64,000 bases of DNA from NCBI RefSeq assembly GCF_019966595.1, contig NZ_JAINFJ010000003.1:1-64000 (forward strand). Direction: 5' to 3'. Positions 53,191-62,626 of this stretch are shown here, one piece after another. Within the stretch, counting starts at the first letter, position 1, and each line of letters opens with the position of its first letter. The notes beneath the pieces are model-generated. The model did not search any database, was not told the origin of the DNA, and was given only the letters and a program-made list of their open reading frames with translations. Origin of the DNA: Oricola indica. GTDB taxonomy: Bacteria > Pseudomonadota > Alphaproteobacteria > Rhizobiales > Rhizobiaceae. The position numbers and the translations under genes are program-made.

Positions 53191-54360
53191 ATGGTTGATA
53201 TCGGCACCGCTACAATCTCCACGACACGCACCGTGTCGGGTACAGCCGACCCGCGCGTCACCGTTCACGCCGGACGCGACGCGGCGCTGGCGGCGGTCGA
53301 TGCGATACCCTCCGACGCGGTATGCTCCGCCTATCAGCGCGCCGATTTCCTGCGCGCATGGGTCGGCCAATCGCCACACGAGCCCGTCTTCGTCTCGCTC
53401 CGGCCCGCCAATTCGGGTCCTGTCCTGCTACCGCTCGAACGCACCCAGTCCGGCAACCTCGCCTATCCCGGCGAGCGCCATGCGAACGGGAATTTTCCTG
53501 TCGGTCGCGCCGAGGATCTGGCGGCGCTGGCCGATCTCGGCGAAAGCCGGATCGTCTCGGCGCTGCGCGCCGCGGGGCTCGGCGCCGACGCCATCGTGCT
53601 CGAACGGCAACTGGCCGAGTGCGGCGGCGTGGCCAACCCGTTCGTGTTTTCCCGGTCGCATGTCAGTCCCAATCCGGCGTTGTCGCTACCGCTGGAAGGC
53701 GGCTTCGACGCCGTTCTCAAGCGCCACAGTTCCAAACGCCGCCGCAAGCGCTTCCGCGGGCAGGAACGACGGCTCGCCGAAATGGGCGGTTACCGTTTCG
53801 TCCCCCTCGTCGATGCCAACGACATCAACCGCACGCTCGACCGGTTTTCCGAGTTGAAGGCGAAGCATTTCCAGCTCGCCGGCATTCACGACGTCTTCGC
53901 GGACCAACATGTCCGTGGCTTCTTCAAGGATCTGTTCGCGGCCGGATTGAACGAGACACCGCCGTCGCGCGAGTTGAAGACCATCGAGGCCGGCGGCGTT
54001 CCGATCGCCATCATCGGCTGCACTGTCCATGACGGTTGTCTCACGGTCGAATTCGGAACCTATGCCTCGGAATATTCGGAAATCGGCCCGGGCGACATGC
54101 TGTTCTTCCTGGCGATCCGCGAGGCCGCCGAACGCGGACTGGACATCTTCAGTTTCGGTATCGGCGACGAGCCTTACAAGCGGGGCTGGTGCGAGATCGA
54201 AGCGCTTCAAAGCGATACGGTCATCGCATTGACCCTGCGCGGTCGCGCCGTCGCGTCCGCCAAGGTCGCGCGGAGTACCCTGGTGCGGACGATCAAGAGC
54301 AACAAGCTCGTCTGGACCGCCGTCAAACAGATCCGCAAACGGGTTGCCATACTGCGATAG
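53191..54360 (+). CDS. GNAT-fold acyltransferase, CelD/BcsL-like
   Basis: A 389-aa cytoplasmic acyltransferase of the CelD group found in cellulose and exopolysaccharide clusters. The fold's recognisable part lies in the second half: SKRRRKRFRGQERRLAEMG, then VEFGTYASEYSEIGPGDMLF and FSFGIGDEPYKRGWC, the typical end of the domain. It presumably adds acyl groups to the lipid-linked sugar or secreted polymer. It is divergent from the deacetylase and convergent with the Wzc-like gene. Confidence 0.85.
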   Translation: MVDIGTATISTTRTVSGTADPRVTVHAGRDAALAAVDAIPSDAVCSAYQRADFLRAWVGQSPHEPVFVSLRPANSGPVLLPLERTQSGNLAYPGERHANGNFPVGRAEDLAALADLGESRIVSALRAAGLGADAIVLERQLAECGGVANPFVFSRSHVSPNPALSLPLEGGFDAVLKRHSSKRRRKRFRGQERRLAEMGGYRFVPLVDANDINRTLDRFSELKAKHFQLAGIHDVFADQHVRGFFKDLFAAGLNETPPSRELKTIEAGGVPIAIIGCTVHDGCLTVEFGTYASEYSEIGPGDMLFFLAIREAAERGLDIFSFGIGDEPYKRGWCEIEALQSDTVIALTLRGRAVASAKVARSTLVRTIKSNKLVWTAVKQIRKRVAILR

Positions 54361-54374
54361 GCCGGACCGCCCGG

Positions 54375-56549
54375 TCAGCGGGCGTAGGCACTGCGCGACT
54401 GCGGATCGACCGGGCTCTCGTCTTCCTCGTCCGTGGTGACCAGCAAGAGATCGTCATAGCCCGCGTCGACGAGGTCTTCGGCGGTTTCCACGATTTCCGG
54501 CGCTGCGGGATCGGACACGGCCAGCACGATCCGGCTGCCCGCTCCCGCCAACCGCCTCAGTCCCTCGGCATTGGTCGGTCCGCATTCGACGATGACCATG
54601 TCGTAGGCCGAGACCAGCGCATCCAGAATGATCGGCAGCCGGTCAGCCGCGCGCATCGCCCGTGCGGGATCGGCGATACCGGTCGGGATGATATGCGCAC
54701 CGGTCGCATAGTCCGGATAGATCACATCCGAATAGGACGACGAGGCCGCCAGAAGGTCGGTGATGCCGGGGCAGTCGGCGTCCTCGAGCATGCGCCGCGT
54801 CGCCGCGCCTGTGCCGCTGAGGTCGACCACCACGGTCCGCAATCCCTCGCCGGCCAGCATACGGGCCAGCGCAACCGAAGCCGCCGCCCCTGCGTCGCCT
54901 TCCGGCGATACGATGATCGCGCGGTCGGCCCGCGCCTCCACAAGGCTGATCGCCAGCGCTTCGATCCCGTATTTGTCATCGGAGACCGGTTCATCCTCCA
55001 CGAGGGACGCAGCGGGAGGTTCGGGGGCCTGCTCCATGACCGGCTCCGGAATTGTCTCCACCTCGACTTCGGCAGGTGTATCATCCTCGGAGACCGGGGG
55101 TGCCATGGCCACGGCGGGCTGCTCCGGCGGGACCGCGACACTGACGGGTACGAATGCCCTGCCCGAGAACAGTTCGCGTACAAGGGTGACCAGCATCATG
55201 ATCAGCAGCGACACGAAGAAGGCGGCGCCGGTCAGCGGAATCACTTTCGGGAAAGCGGCTTCGTTCGACACCACGGCGCGCGAGATCAGGCGCGCCTTGG
55301 CCGGCGCGTACTGGCCCTCGTCGCGCGACCGGGCCTCGCGAAACCGGACGAGATAGCTTTCCAGCAGGTCGCGCTGCGATGCCGCCTCGCGCTCCAGCGC
55401 CCGCAACTCGACCTCGCTCTCGCTGGCGTCGACCGACGCGGCCTTGAGGCGGCTGACCTCGGCGAGGACTTCCTGTTCGCGCGAGCGCGCGATTTCCGCT
55501 TCGCTTCGCAACCCGGCCAGCACCTTGCGAACCTCGGAGTCGATCTGGCGGGACAGGTCGCGGAGCTGCGAGCGCAGGCCCTGGATGCGCGGGTGTTCCG
55601 GCAACAGCGTTGCCGAGAGGTCAGCGATCTCCGACTGAAGCGCGATCTCGCGCTCCCGCAGCCGGCCGATCAGCGCGGACTGCACGACATCGGGAAGCGA
55701 ATCGACGGATGCGCCGGCGTCGAGCGCAGCCCTTACGCTGCGCGCCCGAGCCTCGGCGCCGGACCGTTCGGCGCGCACGCGCGACAGTTCTGTCGTCAGT
55801 TCGGCGAGCTGCTGGGTCGCCAGCACATTGTTGTTCTGGCCGATAAACAGACCGGAAGACGCCCGGTAATCGGCGACGGCCGCCTCGGCCTTGCGCACGC
55901 TGTCCTGCAGATCGGCGATCTCGTCGGCCAGGTAGTTCGCGGCCTTGCCGGTCGTCTCCAGTTGCGCCCGGCTTTCGAGCGCCAGATAGGCCTGCGCCAG
56001 CGCATTGGCGAATTTCGCCGCCAGCTCCTTGTCGGTGGACTGGAACTCGATCACGACAACGCGCGAATTGGTCACCGCGTAGACATCGAGGCGGTTGCGA
56101 ACCGCGTCGAGGATCCGCTTTTCCGGCGTAACCTGCGACGGATCCTCCATGAGGCCGAGCGCCGCAAGGCCCGCCTTCAGGCCGGAAAACAATCCATCGG
56201 GATTGAATTCATCGTATTGTTCCAGAGCAAGATCGTCCGCGACCTGCATCAGCAGATCGCTGGACGTCAGGATCTCGACCTGGCTGGCGACCCCTTCCGG
56301 ATCGGGCAGCGGTGAATCGGCGGAACCGGCATTGTCGCTGCCGGGGCGCGTGAAGACGGACTCTCCCGATTCGATAAGGAGGCGTGCATCCGACATGTAT
56401 TTCGGCGTCATCAGCGACAGACCGACAAAGACCAGCCCGGTGATGACGAGCGCGCCGAGAAGGATGCGTATCCGGTCGCGCCACAACGCACCAAAAAGCC
56501 TGCCGATATCGATATCGGCATCCCGCGTTGCATAGTCTACTCGCGACAT
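54375..56549 (-). CDS. Wzc/ExoP-like polysaccharide co-polymerase with degenerate kinase domain
   Basis: A 724-aa inner-membrane protein of the GumC/Wzc type. Transmembrane helices lie at about 29-50 and about 440-460, enclosing a periplasmic coiled-coil region (roughly 170-430). Its C-terminal domain is a P-loop fold, but the expected G-E-G-K-S/T loop is SPEGDAGAAAS at about 568-578, lacking the Lys and Ser/Thr that bind ATP; VVVDLSG at about 593 replaces the next Walker motif. The C-terminus holds only one tyrosine (SAYAR), not a cluster. It probably controls chain length without kinase activity. The start has GGGG 7 bases upstream. Confidence 0.9.
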   Translation of the reverse strand: MSRVDYATRDADIDIGRLFGALWRDRIRILLGALVITGLVFVGLSLMTPKYMSDARLLIESGESVFTRPGSDNAGSADSPLPDPEGVASQVEILTSSDLLMQVADDLALEQYDEFNPDGLFSGLKAGLAALGLMEDPSQVTPEKRILDAVRNRLDVYAVTNSRVVVIEFQSTDKELAAKFANALAQAYLALESRAQLETTGKAANYLADEIADLQDSVRKAEAAVADYRASSGLFIGQNNNVLATQQLAELTTELSRVRAERSGAEARARSVRAALDAGASVDSLPDVVQSALIGRLREREIALQSEIADLSATLLPEHPRIQGLRSQLRDLSRQIDSEVRKVLAGLRSEAEIARSREQEVLAEVSRLKAASVDASESEVELRALEREAASQRDLLESYLVRFREARSRDEGQYAPAKARLISRAVVSNEAAFPKVIPLTGAAFFVSLLIMMLVTLVRELFSGRAFVPVSVAVPPEQPAVAMAPPVSEDDTPAEVEVETIPEPVMEQAPEPPAASLVEDEPVSDDKYGIEALAISLVEARADRAIIVSPEGDAGAAASVALARMLAGEGLRTVVVDLSGTGAATRRMLEDADCPGITDLLAASSSYSDVIYPDYATGAHIIPTGIADPARAMRAADRLPIILDALVSAYDMVIVECGPTNAEGLRRLAGAGSRIVLAVSDPAAPEIVETAEDLVDAGYDDLLLVTTDEEDESPVDPQSRSAYAR

Positions 56550-56745
56550 GAAAGACCCCGGTGCTCGAACAAAGTTGATCCGAGTTCTAAAGGAACATGG
56601 TTTCCGGGCGGTAAATGGCGCCGTAACGCTTTGTTCATTGACGAAGGGTGACAGAAACGCCTCCGCTTTACCGGGTATTAACCCTAACAACCCGATAACA
56701 GAGCCGTGGCGGCAAGGCTGCCTGTACCAATTGAAGGTTGTGTCG

Positions 56746-57321
56746 ATGAATCGGCTAAGACGTTATGGAAATGCATGCGCGGCAGCTTTTCTCGCTGCTC
56801 TGACGCTCGCCGGCTGCTCCGGTTACAAGCCGGCCCCGGCAGCGTTTCACGAAGCCATCAACCAGCCTTACATGCTCGATGCCGGAGACAGGGTCCGCAT
56901 CACGGTCTTCGACCAGGACGAACTCACGAACACCTATTCTGTCGACCAGTCCGGCTATATCGCCTTCCCGCTCGTCGGCGCGGTGCCGGCGCGCGGACGT
57001 ACCGTCCAGCAAATGGAGAGCCAGATCGCCGCCAAGTTGCGCGAGGGCTTCCTGCGCAATCCAGACGTTTCCGTCGAAGTCGATCAGTACCGCTCGATCT
57101 TCATCATGGGCGAAGTCGGGTCGGCCGGCCAATATGCCTATTCGCCGGGCATGACGGTGCAGAACGCCATTGCCGCAGCGGGCGGTTTTTCTCCCCGCGC
57201 CAACCAGGCCAATGCCGACATCACGAGAACGATCAACGGGCGCGTGCTGACCGGACGCGTATTGATCAGCGATCCGCTGCTGCCCGGCGATACAGTTTTC
57301 GTTCGCGAACGCCTTTTCTGA
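56746..57321 (+). CDS. Polysaccharide export lipoprotein (Wza/KpsD type)
   Basis: A 191-aa outer-membrane lipoprotein with lipobox LAGC and Cys24. The export domain follows: YMLDAGDRVRITVFDQDELT, then VSVEVDQYRSIFIMGEVGSAG with an SLBB segment. It forms the polymer exit channel together with the divergent Wzc-like protein. It is shorter than E. coli Wza and lacks its C-terminal helix region, as is usual for rhizobial relatives. AAGG precedes the ATG. Glycosyltransferase genes follow at once. Confidence 0.92.
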   Translation: MNRLRRYGNACAAAFLAALTLAGCSGYKPAPAAFHEAINQPYMLDAGDRVRITVFDQDELTNTYSVDQSGYIAFPLVGAVPARGRTVQQMESQIAAKLREGFLRNPDVSVEVDQYRSIFIMGEVGSAGQYAYSPGMTVQNAIAAAGGFSPRANQANADITRTINGRVLTGRVLISDPLLPGDTVFVRERLF

Positions 57322-57341
57322 AACCGGAAAACCGCCTGACG

Positions 57342-58520
57342 ATGGATAACGGCGACTCCCTGCGCATCGTTCACGTTTTGCGCGCACCGATGGGCGGGCT
57401 GTTCCGCCATGTGCGCGACCTGGCGATGGCGCATCAGGACCTCGGCCATCAGGTCGGCGTCGTTTGTGATGTCGCGGGAACCCCGGGCTACAACGAAGCC
57501 ATGGCCGCAGAACTGGCCGGATCGCTGTCGCTGGGCCTGCATCGCATCCCGATGCGCCGGGAAGTTGGTTTCGGCGATTTGAGGGACGCCCTCAACATAC
57601 TGACGAAATTAAAGGAATTGCAGCCGGATGTCCTCCACGGACATGGTGCGAAGGGCGGCGTATTCGCCCGCGCGCTTGGCTCACTCGTACGGGCAGAAAG
57701 GTCTTGCGTCGCCCGTCTCTATTCGCCGCATGGCGGCAGCCTGCACTACGCACCGGATACACGGTCCGGGCGCGTCTACTTCCGCGTCGAGCGGATGCTC
57801 GAAAGGCTGACGGACCATATCCTGTTCGTTGCCGACTTCGAACACCGCACATATGCGCAAAAGATCGGCGAACCGCGATGCCCGTGGTCGGTCAACCACA
57901 ACGGCTTGCGTGAGAGCGAGTTCGTGCCGGTCGCGCCAATCGATGACGCGGCCGATTTTCTTTTCCTCGGCGAATTGCGGATGCTGAAGGGCCCTGACCT
58001 GTTCCTGCACGCCCTCGCCTCGCTGCGGGCAGACGGCCACCATGCGCGCGCGGTCATCGTCGGCGACGGACCGGATGCCCCTGCAGTCAAGGCGCTGGCG
58101 GAGGCGCTTTCGCTTGGCGACGCGGTCACCTTTCACGCACCGATGCCGGCGCGCGATGCTTTTTTGCAGGCACGATGCTTCGTCATGCCCTCCCGAGCGG
58201 AGGCCCTCCCCTATGTAGTCCTGGAAGCGCTCGGCGCCGGCATGCCCGTGATCGCGACGAATGTCGGCGGCATCTCCGAAATTTTCGGATCGGGCAACCC
58301 CGCCATGGTTGCGCCCGAGGAAGCCGCTTTGACAGGCGCGATGCGCGTCGCCCTGGCCGAGCCCGACAAACTGCGAGGCTGGATGCCCGGCGCATCCGTC
58401 TTGCGAGACCGGTTTTCCGCGCAGTCCATGGCCGCCAACGCGATGCGCGCCTACCGGTCCGCGTTAACCTTGCGCGTAAACAAACATGCTCCGGCGGCCG
58501 GTTTATCAAGCGTTTTTTAG
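57342..58520 (+). CDS. GT4-family glycosyltransferase
   Basis: A 392-aa cytoplasmic glycosyltransferase. The N-terminal domain opens with LRIVHVLRAPMGGLFRHVRD, and the donor-site segment DFLFLGELRMLKGPDLFLHAL and SRAEALPYVVLEALGAGMPVIA are GT4 hallmarks with the E-x7-E motif. It lies 20 bases after the export gene and 43 bases before the initiating transferase, so all are in one operon. It would add a sugar to the growing repeat unit. Confidence 0.92.
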   Translation: MDNGDSLRIVHVLRAPMGGLFRHVRDLAMAHQDLGHQVGVVCDVAGTPGYNEAMAAELAGSLSLGLHRIPMRREVGFGDLRDALNILTKLKELQPDVLHGHGAKGGVFARALGSLVRAERSCVARLYSPHGGSLHYAPDTRSGRVYFRVERMLERLTDHILFVADFEHRTYAQKIGEPRCPWSVNHNGLRESEFVPVAPIDDAADFLFLGELRMLKGPDLFLHALASLRADGHHARAVIVGDGPDAPAVKALAEALSLGDAVTFHAPMPARDAFLQARCFVMPSRAEALPYVVLEALGAGMPVIATNVGGISEIFGSGNPAMVAPEEAALTGAMRVALAEPDKLRGWMPGASVLRDRFSAQSMAANAMRAYRSALTLRVNKHAPAAGLSSVF

Positions 58521-58563
58521 GGGCTTCGCCCTATATTCCGGGCAATAACCGCGAAGGCGCCCC

Positions 58564-60096
58564 ATGAACGAGATCGATCACCGCCTGCGCTATACGTCGC
58601 AGAAAGTGCGGAACTATCAGACCGGAGAAGATCCCAGCGCTCACGAGACCGAGCTCAATCCGCTCGTGGAGCGCATCGCCGCGGAATTCGACGACAACAC
58701 CATCTCGCCCGTCATGGTCAGCGGCCTGCTGCGCATCGGGGAGTTTTTCGGGCTCGCCGCGATCGGCTTGGGGATCATGGCCGCTTATGTCGGCTTCAAC
58801 ATGATCGTCCCCTATCTGCTGACGACCTTCGGCGGCAGCCTTCTCTTCGTCGTCCTCAATGAAATCGGGGCCGGCTACACGATCCGCGCGCTGCGCAGGC
58901 CGCTCAAACGGTTCCCGCGTGTCGTGCTCGCCTGGTCGGGGACCTTCGCGCTCCTGGCGGTCGCCGGCTTTCTCATGAAGATTTCGGAGGATTTCAGCCG
59001 TGTCTGGGGCGGCTCATGGTTCGTCGGCGGATTGGCCTTCCTGCTGCTGACACGCATCGTCCTGTCCTGGCGCATCCGCAAATGGGCACGCGACGGAGCC
59101 ATGGAACGCAGGGCCGTTATCGTCGGCGGCGGCAAGCCGGCCGAAAAGCTCATCCGGGCGCTTGAACTGCAACACGACAACGACATCCGGATCTGCGGCA
59201 TCTTCGATGACCGCGACGACGCGCGTTCGCCGCCGATTGTCGCCGGCTATCCCAAGCTGGGCAACATTGCCGAACTGGTCTCGTTCACGCGGCGCGCGCA
59301 TATCGACATGCTGATCGTCTCGCTGCCCCTGGATGCCGAGGACCGGGTCCTGACCATGCTGAAGAAGCTGTGGATCCTGCCGGTCGACATCCGCCTGTCG
59401 GCGCATTCCAACAAGCTGCGCTTCCGGCCGCGGACCTATTCCTTCATCGGCTCTGTGCCGATGCTCGACATTTTCGACCGTCCGATCCGCGACTGGGACT
59501 CGGTGGCGAAGCGCGCCTTCGACATCTTCTTCTCGCTGCTGGGGATCGCGGTCTTCTCACCGGTCATGCTCGCCACGGCGATCGCGATCAAGCTGGACAG
59601 CAAGGGCCCGGTGATCTTCAAGCAGAAGCGCCACGGGTTCAACAACGAGCAGATCAACGTCTTCAAATTCCGCTCGATGTATGTCGAGCAGTGCGACCCG
59701 ACGGCGCGCGCGCAGGTGACCAAGGACGATCCGCGCGTCACCCGCGTCGGCCGCTTCATCCGCAAGACTTCGCTCGATGAACTACCGCAGTTCTTCAACT
59801 CTCTGCGAGGCGAACTGTCGCTTGTCGGCCCTCGCCCGCACGCCGTGACCGCCCAGTCCTCCGACCGCCTCTATGCCGATGTGGTCGACGGCTATTTCGC
59901 GCGCCACCGCGTCAAGCCGGGCGTGACCGGCTGGGCGCAGATCAATGGCTGGCGTGGCGAAATCGATACCGACGAGAAGATCCGCCGGCGCACCGAGTTC
60001 GATCTCTATTATATCGAGAACTGGTCGCTCTGGTTCGACCTGAAAATTCTCTTCCTGACGCCGATTCGGCTGCTCAATACGGACAACGCCTATTGA
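58564..60096 (+). CDS. Polyprenyl glycosylphosphotransferase (WcaJ-type initiating enzyme)
   Basis: A 510-aa inner-membrane enzyme that starts exopolysaccharide synthesis by moving hexose-1-phosphate onto undecaprenyl phosphate. Four N-terminal helices lie in about 50-175, then a CoA-binding-like domain (AVIVGGGKPAEKL), then the sugar transferase domain: helix hairpin near 310-330, KRHGFNNEQINVFKFRSM, the DPRVTRVGRFIRKTSLDELP signature and LSLVGPRPHA. It overlaps the following Wzy-like gene by 4 bases. Confidence 0.94.
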   Translation: MNEIDHRLRYTSQKVRNYQTGEDPSAHETELNPLVERIAAEFDDNTISPVMVSGLLRIGEFFGLAAIGLGIMAAYVGFNMIVPYLLTTFGGSLLFVVLNEIGAGYTIRALRRPLKRFPRVVLAWSGTFALLAVAGFLMKISEDFSRVWGGSWFVGGLAFLLLTRIVLSWRIRKWARDGAMERRAVIVGGGKPAEKLIRALELQHDNDIRICGIFDDRDDARSPPIVAGYPKLGNIAELVSFTRRAHIDMLIVSLPLDAEDRVLTMLKKLWILPVDIRLSAHSNKLRFRPRTYSFIGSVPMLDIFDRPIRDWDSVAKRAFDIFFSLLGIAVFSPVMLATAIAIKLDSKGPVIFKQKRHGFNNEQINVFKFRSMYVEQCDPTARAQVTKDDPRVTRVGRFIRKTSLDELPQFFNSLRGELSLVGPRPHAVTAQSSDRLYADVVDGYFARHRVKPGVTGWAQINGWRGEIDTDEKIRRRTEFDLYYIENWSLWFDLKILFLTPIRLLNTDNAY

Positions 60097-61352
60097 CCGA
60101 CGCCGCGCTCACGCTACCGCAGGGCGCGGTCAACCGGGCTATCGGTGCCACGCTGGCGAGCGCGGCGATCTGGATCGGCGTGTTCCTCTCGGGCTTCGTC
60201 ATTCGCGAACCGGCCCCCTATGAACTCTTCATGGTGGTGCTGATCGGGATCTGGGCGATGTCCGGGCTGTTGACGATCCCGCGCGCCGTGATGCTGCCGT
60301 TCCTGCTGCTGATGGTTTTCAACATCGGCGGCGTCATCTCCATGACGCAGATGACGGAGTGGAAGAACGCCCCGCTCTATATCGCGTCCTCGATATTCCT
60401 GGCGCTGAGCGGCGTGTTCTTCGCCTGCGTCATCGCCGCCCGGCCGGCGCGCCTGGCGCTTGTGTTCAATGCATGGGCGGCGGCGGCGCTGCTAACGTCT
60501 CTCGCGGCGATCGCGGGCTATTTCCACCTGTTTCCGGGCGCGGAAATCTTCACGCGATACGGCCGCGCCAAGGGAGTCTTCGAGGATCCGAATGTCTTCG
60601 CGCCCTATCTCGTTTTGCCGGCCCTGTACGCCGTGCACGCATTGCTGACGAGGCCGGCGCGCTATCTGCTACCGGCGGCCGCGGCGGCGGCCATCCTGTC
60701 CTTCGCGATCTTCCTTTCCTTCTCGCGTGCCGGCTGGGGCCTGCTGCTCATGTGCGGCGTGCTGCTGGTCGCCGCCCTCTTCCTCAACAGTACATCGGGG
60801 CGTTTCCGGCTGCGCATCCTGCTCCTGTCGCTGTTTGCGGCGGCTGGTGCGGTCGTGGTGCTGATCGTGGCGCTGCAGTTCGAACAGATCCGCACGCTGT
60901 TCTTCGAACGCGCGCAACTCCTGCAGGATTACGACGCGGCGCGGCTTGGCCGATTCGAGCGGCACTGGATCGGTCTGCTGAAAGCCGCCGAGACGCCGCT
61001 CGGCATCGGCCCGCTGGAGTTCGGACGCATCTTCGGCGAGGACACGCACAATATCTGGCTGAAGGCGCTGTTCGACTATTCATGGCTCGGCTTCGCGGCT
61101 TACCTTGCCCTCACCGTCCTGACACTCGCGGCCGGCTTCCGGCTGCTGTTCCGGGACCGGCCGTGGCAGCCCTATCTCCTGTGCGCCTATATCGCCTATG
61201 TCGGGCATGTCTTGGTCGGCACGGTGATCGACACGGACCACTGGCGACACTTCTATCTGTTGCTGGGAATCATCTGGGGCTGCATCGCGCTGGAAGCCCG
61301 CCATCACTATCCGCGCGACGATCAGGGCTTGGCGGCCAGCAGTTCCCGATAG
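60093..61352 (+). CDS. O-antigen ligase/polymerase-like (Wzy) membrane protein
   Basis: A 419-aa protein with about ten to twelve transmembrane helices and the RGRAKGVFEDPN-type periplasmic loop (YGRAKGVFEDPNVFAPYL), which places it in the O-antigen ligase/polymerase family. HNIWLKALFDYSWLGF near residue 325 is the second conserved loop. It would polymerise or attach repeat units. It starts at TTG inside the upstream stop (TTGA) and its 3' end overlaps the convergent glycosyltransferase by 31 bases. Confidence 0.87.
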   Translation: MTDAALTLPQGAVNRAIGATLASAAIWIGVFLSGFVIREPAPYELFMVVLIGIWAMSGLLTIPRAVMLPFLLLMVFNIGGVISMTQMTEWKNAPLYIASSIFLALSGVFFACVIAARPARLALVFNAWAAAALLTSLAAIAGYFHLFPGAEIFTRYGRAKGVFEDPNVFAPYLVLPALYAVHALLTRPARYLLPAAAAAAILSFAIFLSFSRAGWGLLLMCGVLLVAALFLNSTSGRFRLRILLLSLFAAAGAVVVLIVALQFEQIRTLFFERAQLLQDYDAARLGRFERHWIGLLKAAETPLGIGPLEFGRIFGEDTHNIWLKALFDYSWLGFAAYLALTVLTLAAGFRLLFRDRPWQPYLLCAYIAYVGHVLVGTVIDTDHWRHFYLLLGIIWGCIALEARHHYPRDDQGLAASSSR

Positions 61353-62416
61353 ATCGCGTTGATCGCGTCGGCCTCTTTCTCGATACTGAACCGCGCCCGG
61401 ACATGCTCGACGGCATTGCTCGACCATTGTTGCCGTTTTGCGGGATCATCCAGCAGTTCTGCCGTCGCACGTGTCAGGGCATCGAGATCCTCGATGTCGA
61501 CCAGCGATCCTGTCTTTCCGTCGACCACGATATCCTCGAAGGCGCCGGCCCGCGTCGTGACCACCGGGACGCCGCAGGCCATGGCTTCGAGCGGCGTAAG
61601 GCCGAAGCCTTCCCATCGTTGCGGCGCGATGTAGAGATCGAGCGCCCTGAACCATGGCGAGATGTCCCAGTTCTTCTCCTCGGGCAGGAAAAGGATCCGG
61701 TCCTGCAGGCCGGCGGCGCGCACCTTGTCGGACAGCCTGGCCGCGTAGGTGCGGTTCTCCTCGGTGACGCCCCCCATCATCACCGCCACGACATCCGGTC
61801 GTTCGGGCAACAGGCGGATCATCGCCTCGACGAAGAGATCGTTGCCCTTCTGATGACGCACGCGGCCAAAGCAGCCGACCAGCACCGCGTTTTCGGGCAG
61901 CCGCAATTCACGACGGATCGCCGCCTTGTCTTCGGCGGGCCGAAACAGTTGCGTGTCGATACCGTGGAGGATCACGGTGTTTTCGACGTCCAGAAACGCC
62001 GCAGACTTCGAACTCGTCGCGATGACGCGGTCCATTCGGGCGATCAGCCATTTCGTCAAAGGCTGGTGCCGGCGCTGCGCCGCCGAGGTGAACACCATCC
62101 GCAAACGCTTGAAGAGAAGCCATTTCAGCGCGAGGCCGGCCGCCATCTCGACATTGCGGCGCGCATGCCAGATCCGCACGCCGGACGGGCCGCGACGGGA
62201 CATGAAGACCAGATCGCGCAGGCGAATGCTCGGGACCGTATCGGGAATGGTCGGACCGGCGGCTGCGATCGCGACCGAGCGAGCCTGAACCGGGACAAGG
62301 CGAAATACCGTCGAGGTGACGCCCGACATGCGCTTTTTCAGATTGGGTGCGATGACATCGACGTCTTCGATGTCCACCGCATTCGGCCGTTCCCCGCGAT
62401 GCAAGGCGTTTTCCAT
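61322..62416 (-). CDS. GT4-family glycosyltransferase (LPS core type)
   Basis: A 364-aa glycosyltransferase. The donor domain carries GCFGRVRHQKGNDLFVEAM and PQRWEGFGLTPLEAMACG, the standard GT4 E-x7-E pattern, and the N-terminal VDVIAPNLKKRMSGVTSTVF recalls rhizobial LPS core transferases. It is directed against the main cluster and lies 57 bases downstream of tRNA-Pro. Acceptor and sugar are not readable. Confidence 0.9.
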   Translation of the reverse strand: MENALHRGERPNAVDIEDVDVIAPNLKKRMSGVTSTVFRLVPVQARSVAIAAAGPTIPDTVPSIRLRDLVFMSRRGPSGVRIWHARRNVEMAAGLALKWLLFKRLRMVFTSAAQRRHQPLTKWLIARMDRVIATSSKSAAFLDVENTVILHGIDTQLFRPAEDKAAIRRELRLPENAVLVGCFGRVRHQKGNDLFVEAMIRLLPERPDVVAVMMGGVTEENRTYAARLSDKVRAAGLQDRILFLPEEKNWDISPWFRALDLYIAPQRWEGFGLTPLEAMACGVPVVTTRAGAFEDIVVDGKTGSLVDIEDLDALTRATAELLDDPAKRQQWSSNAVEHVRARFSIEKEADAINAIYRELLAAKP

Positions 62417-62473
62417 CCGTTTGCCATCGACACGCGATGCGGCACCGCGCGAATTCCGGGGATCCGGGCGAAT

Positions 62474-62550
<77 letters not shown>

Positions 62551-62626
62551 AACCGCGGAAAGCCCTATAATCCCTGATGTGGGGAGGCAAGAAGAAAATC
62601 GGACAATCGACGTTTTGCAACCACAA

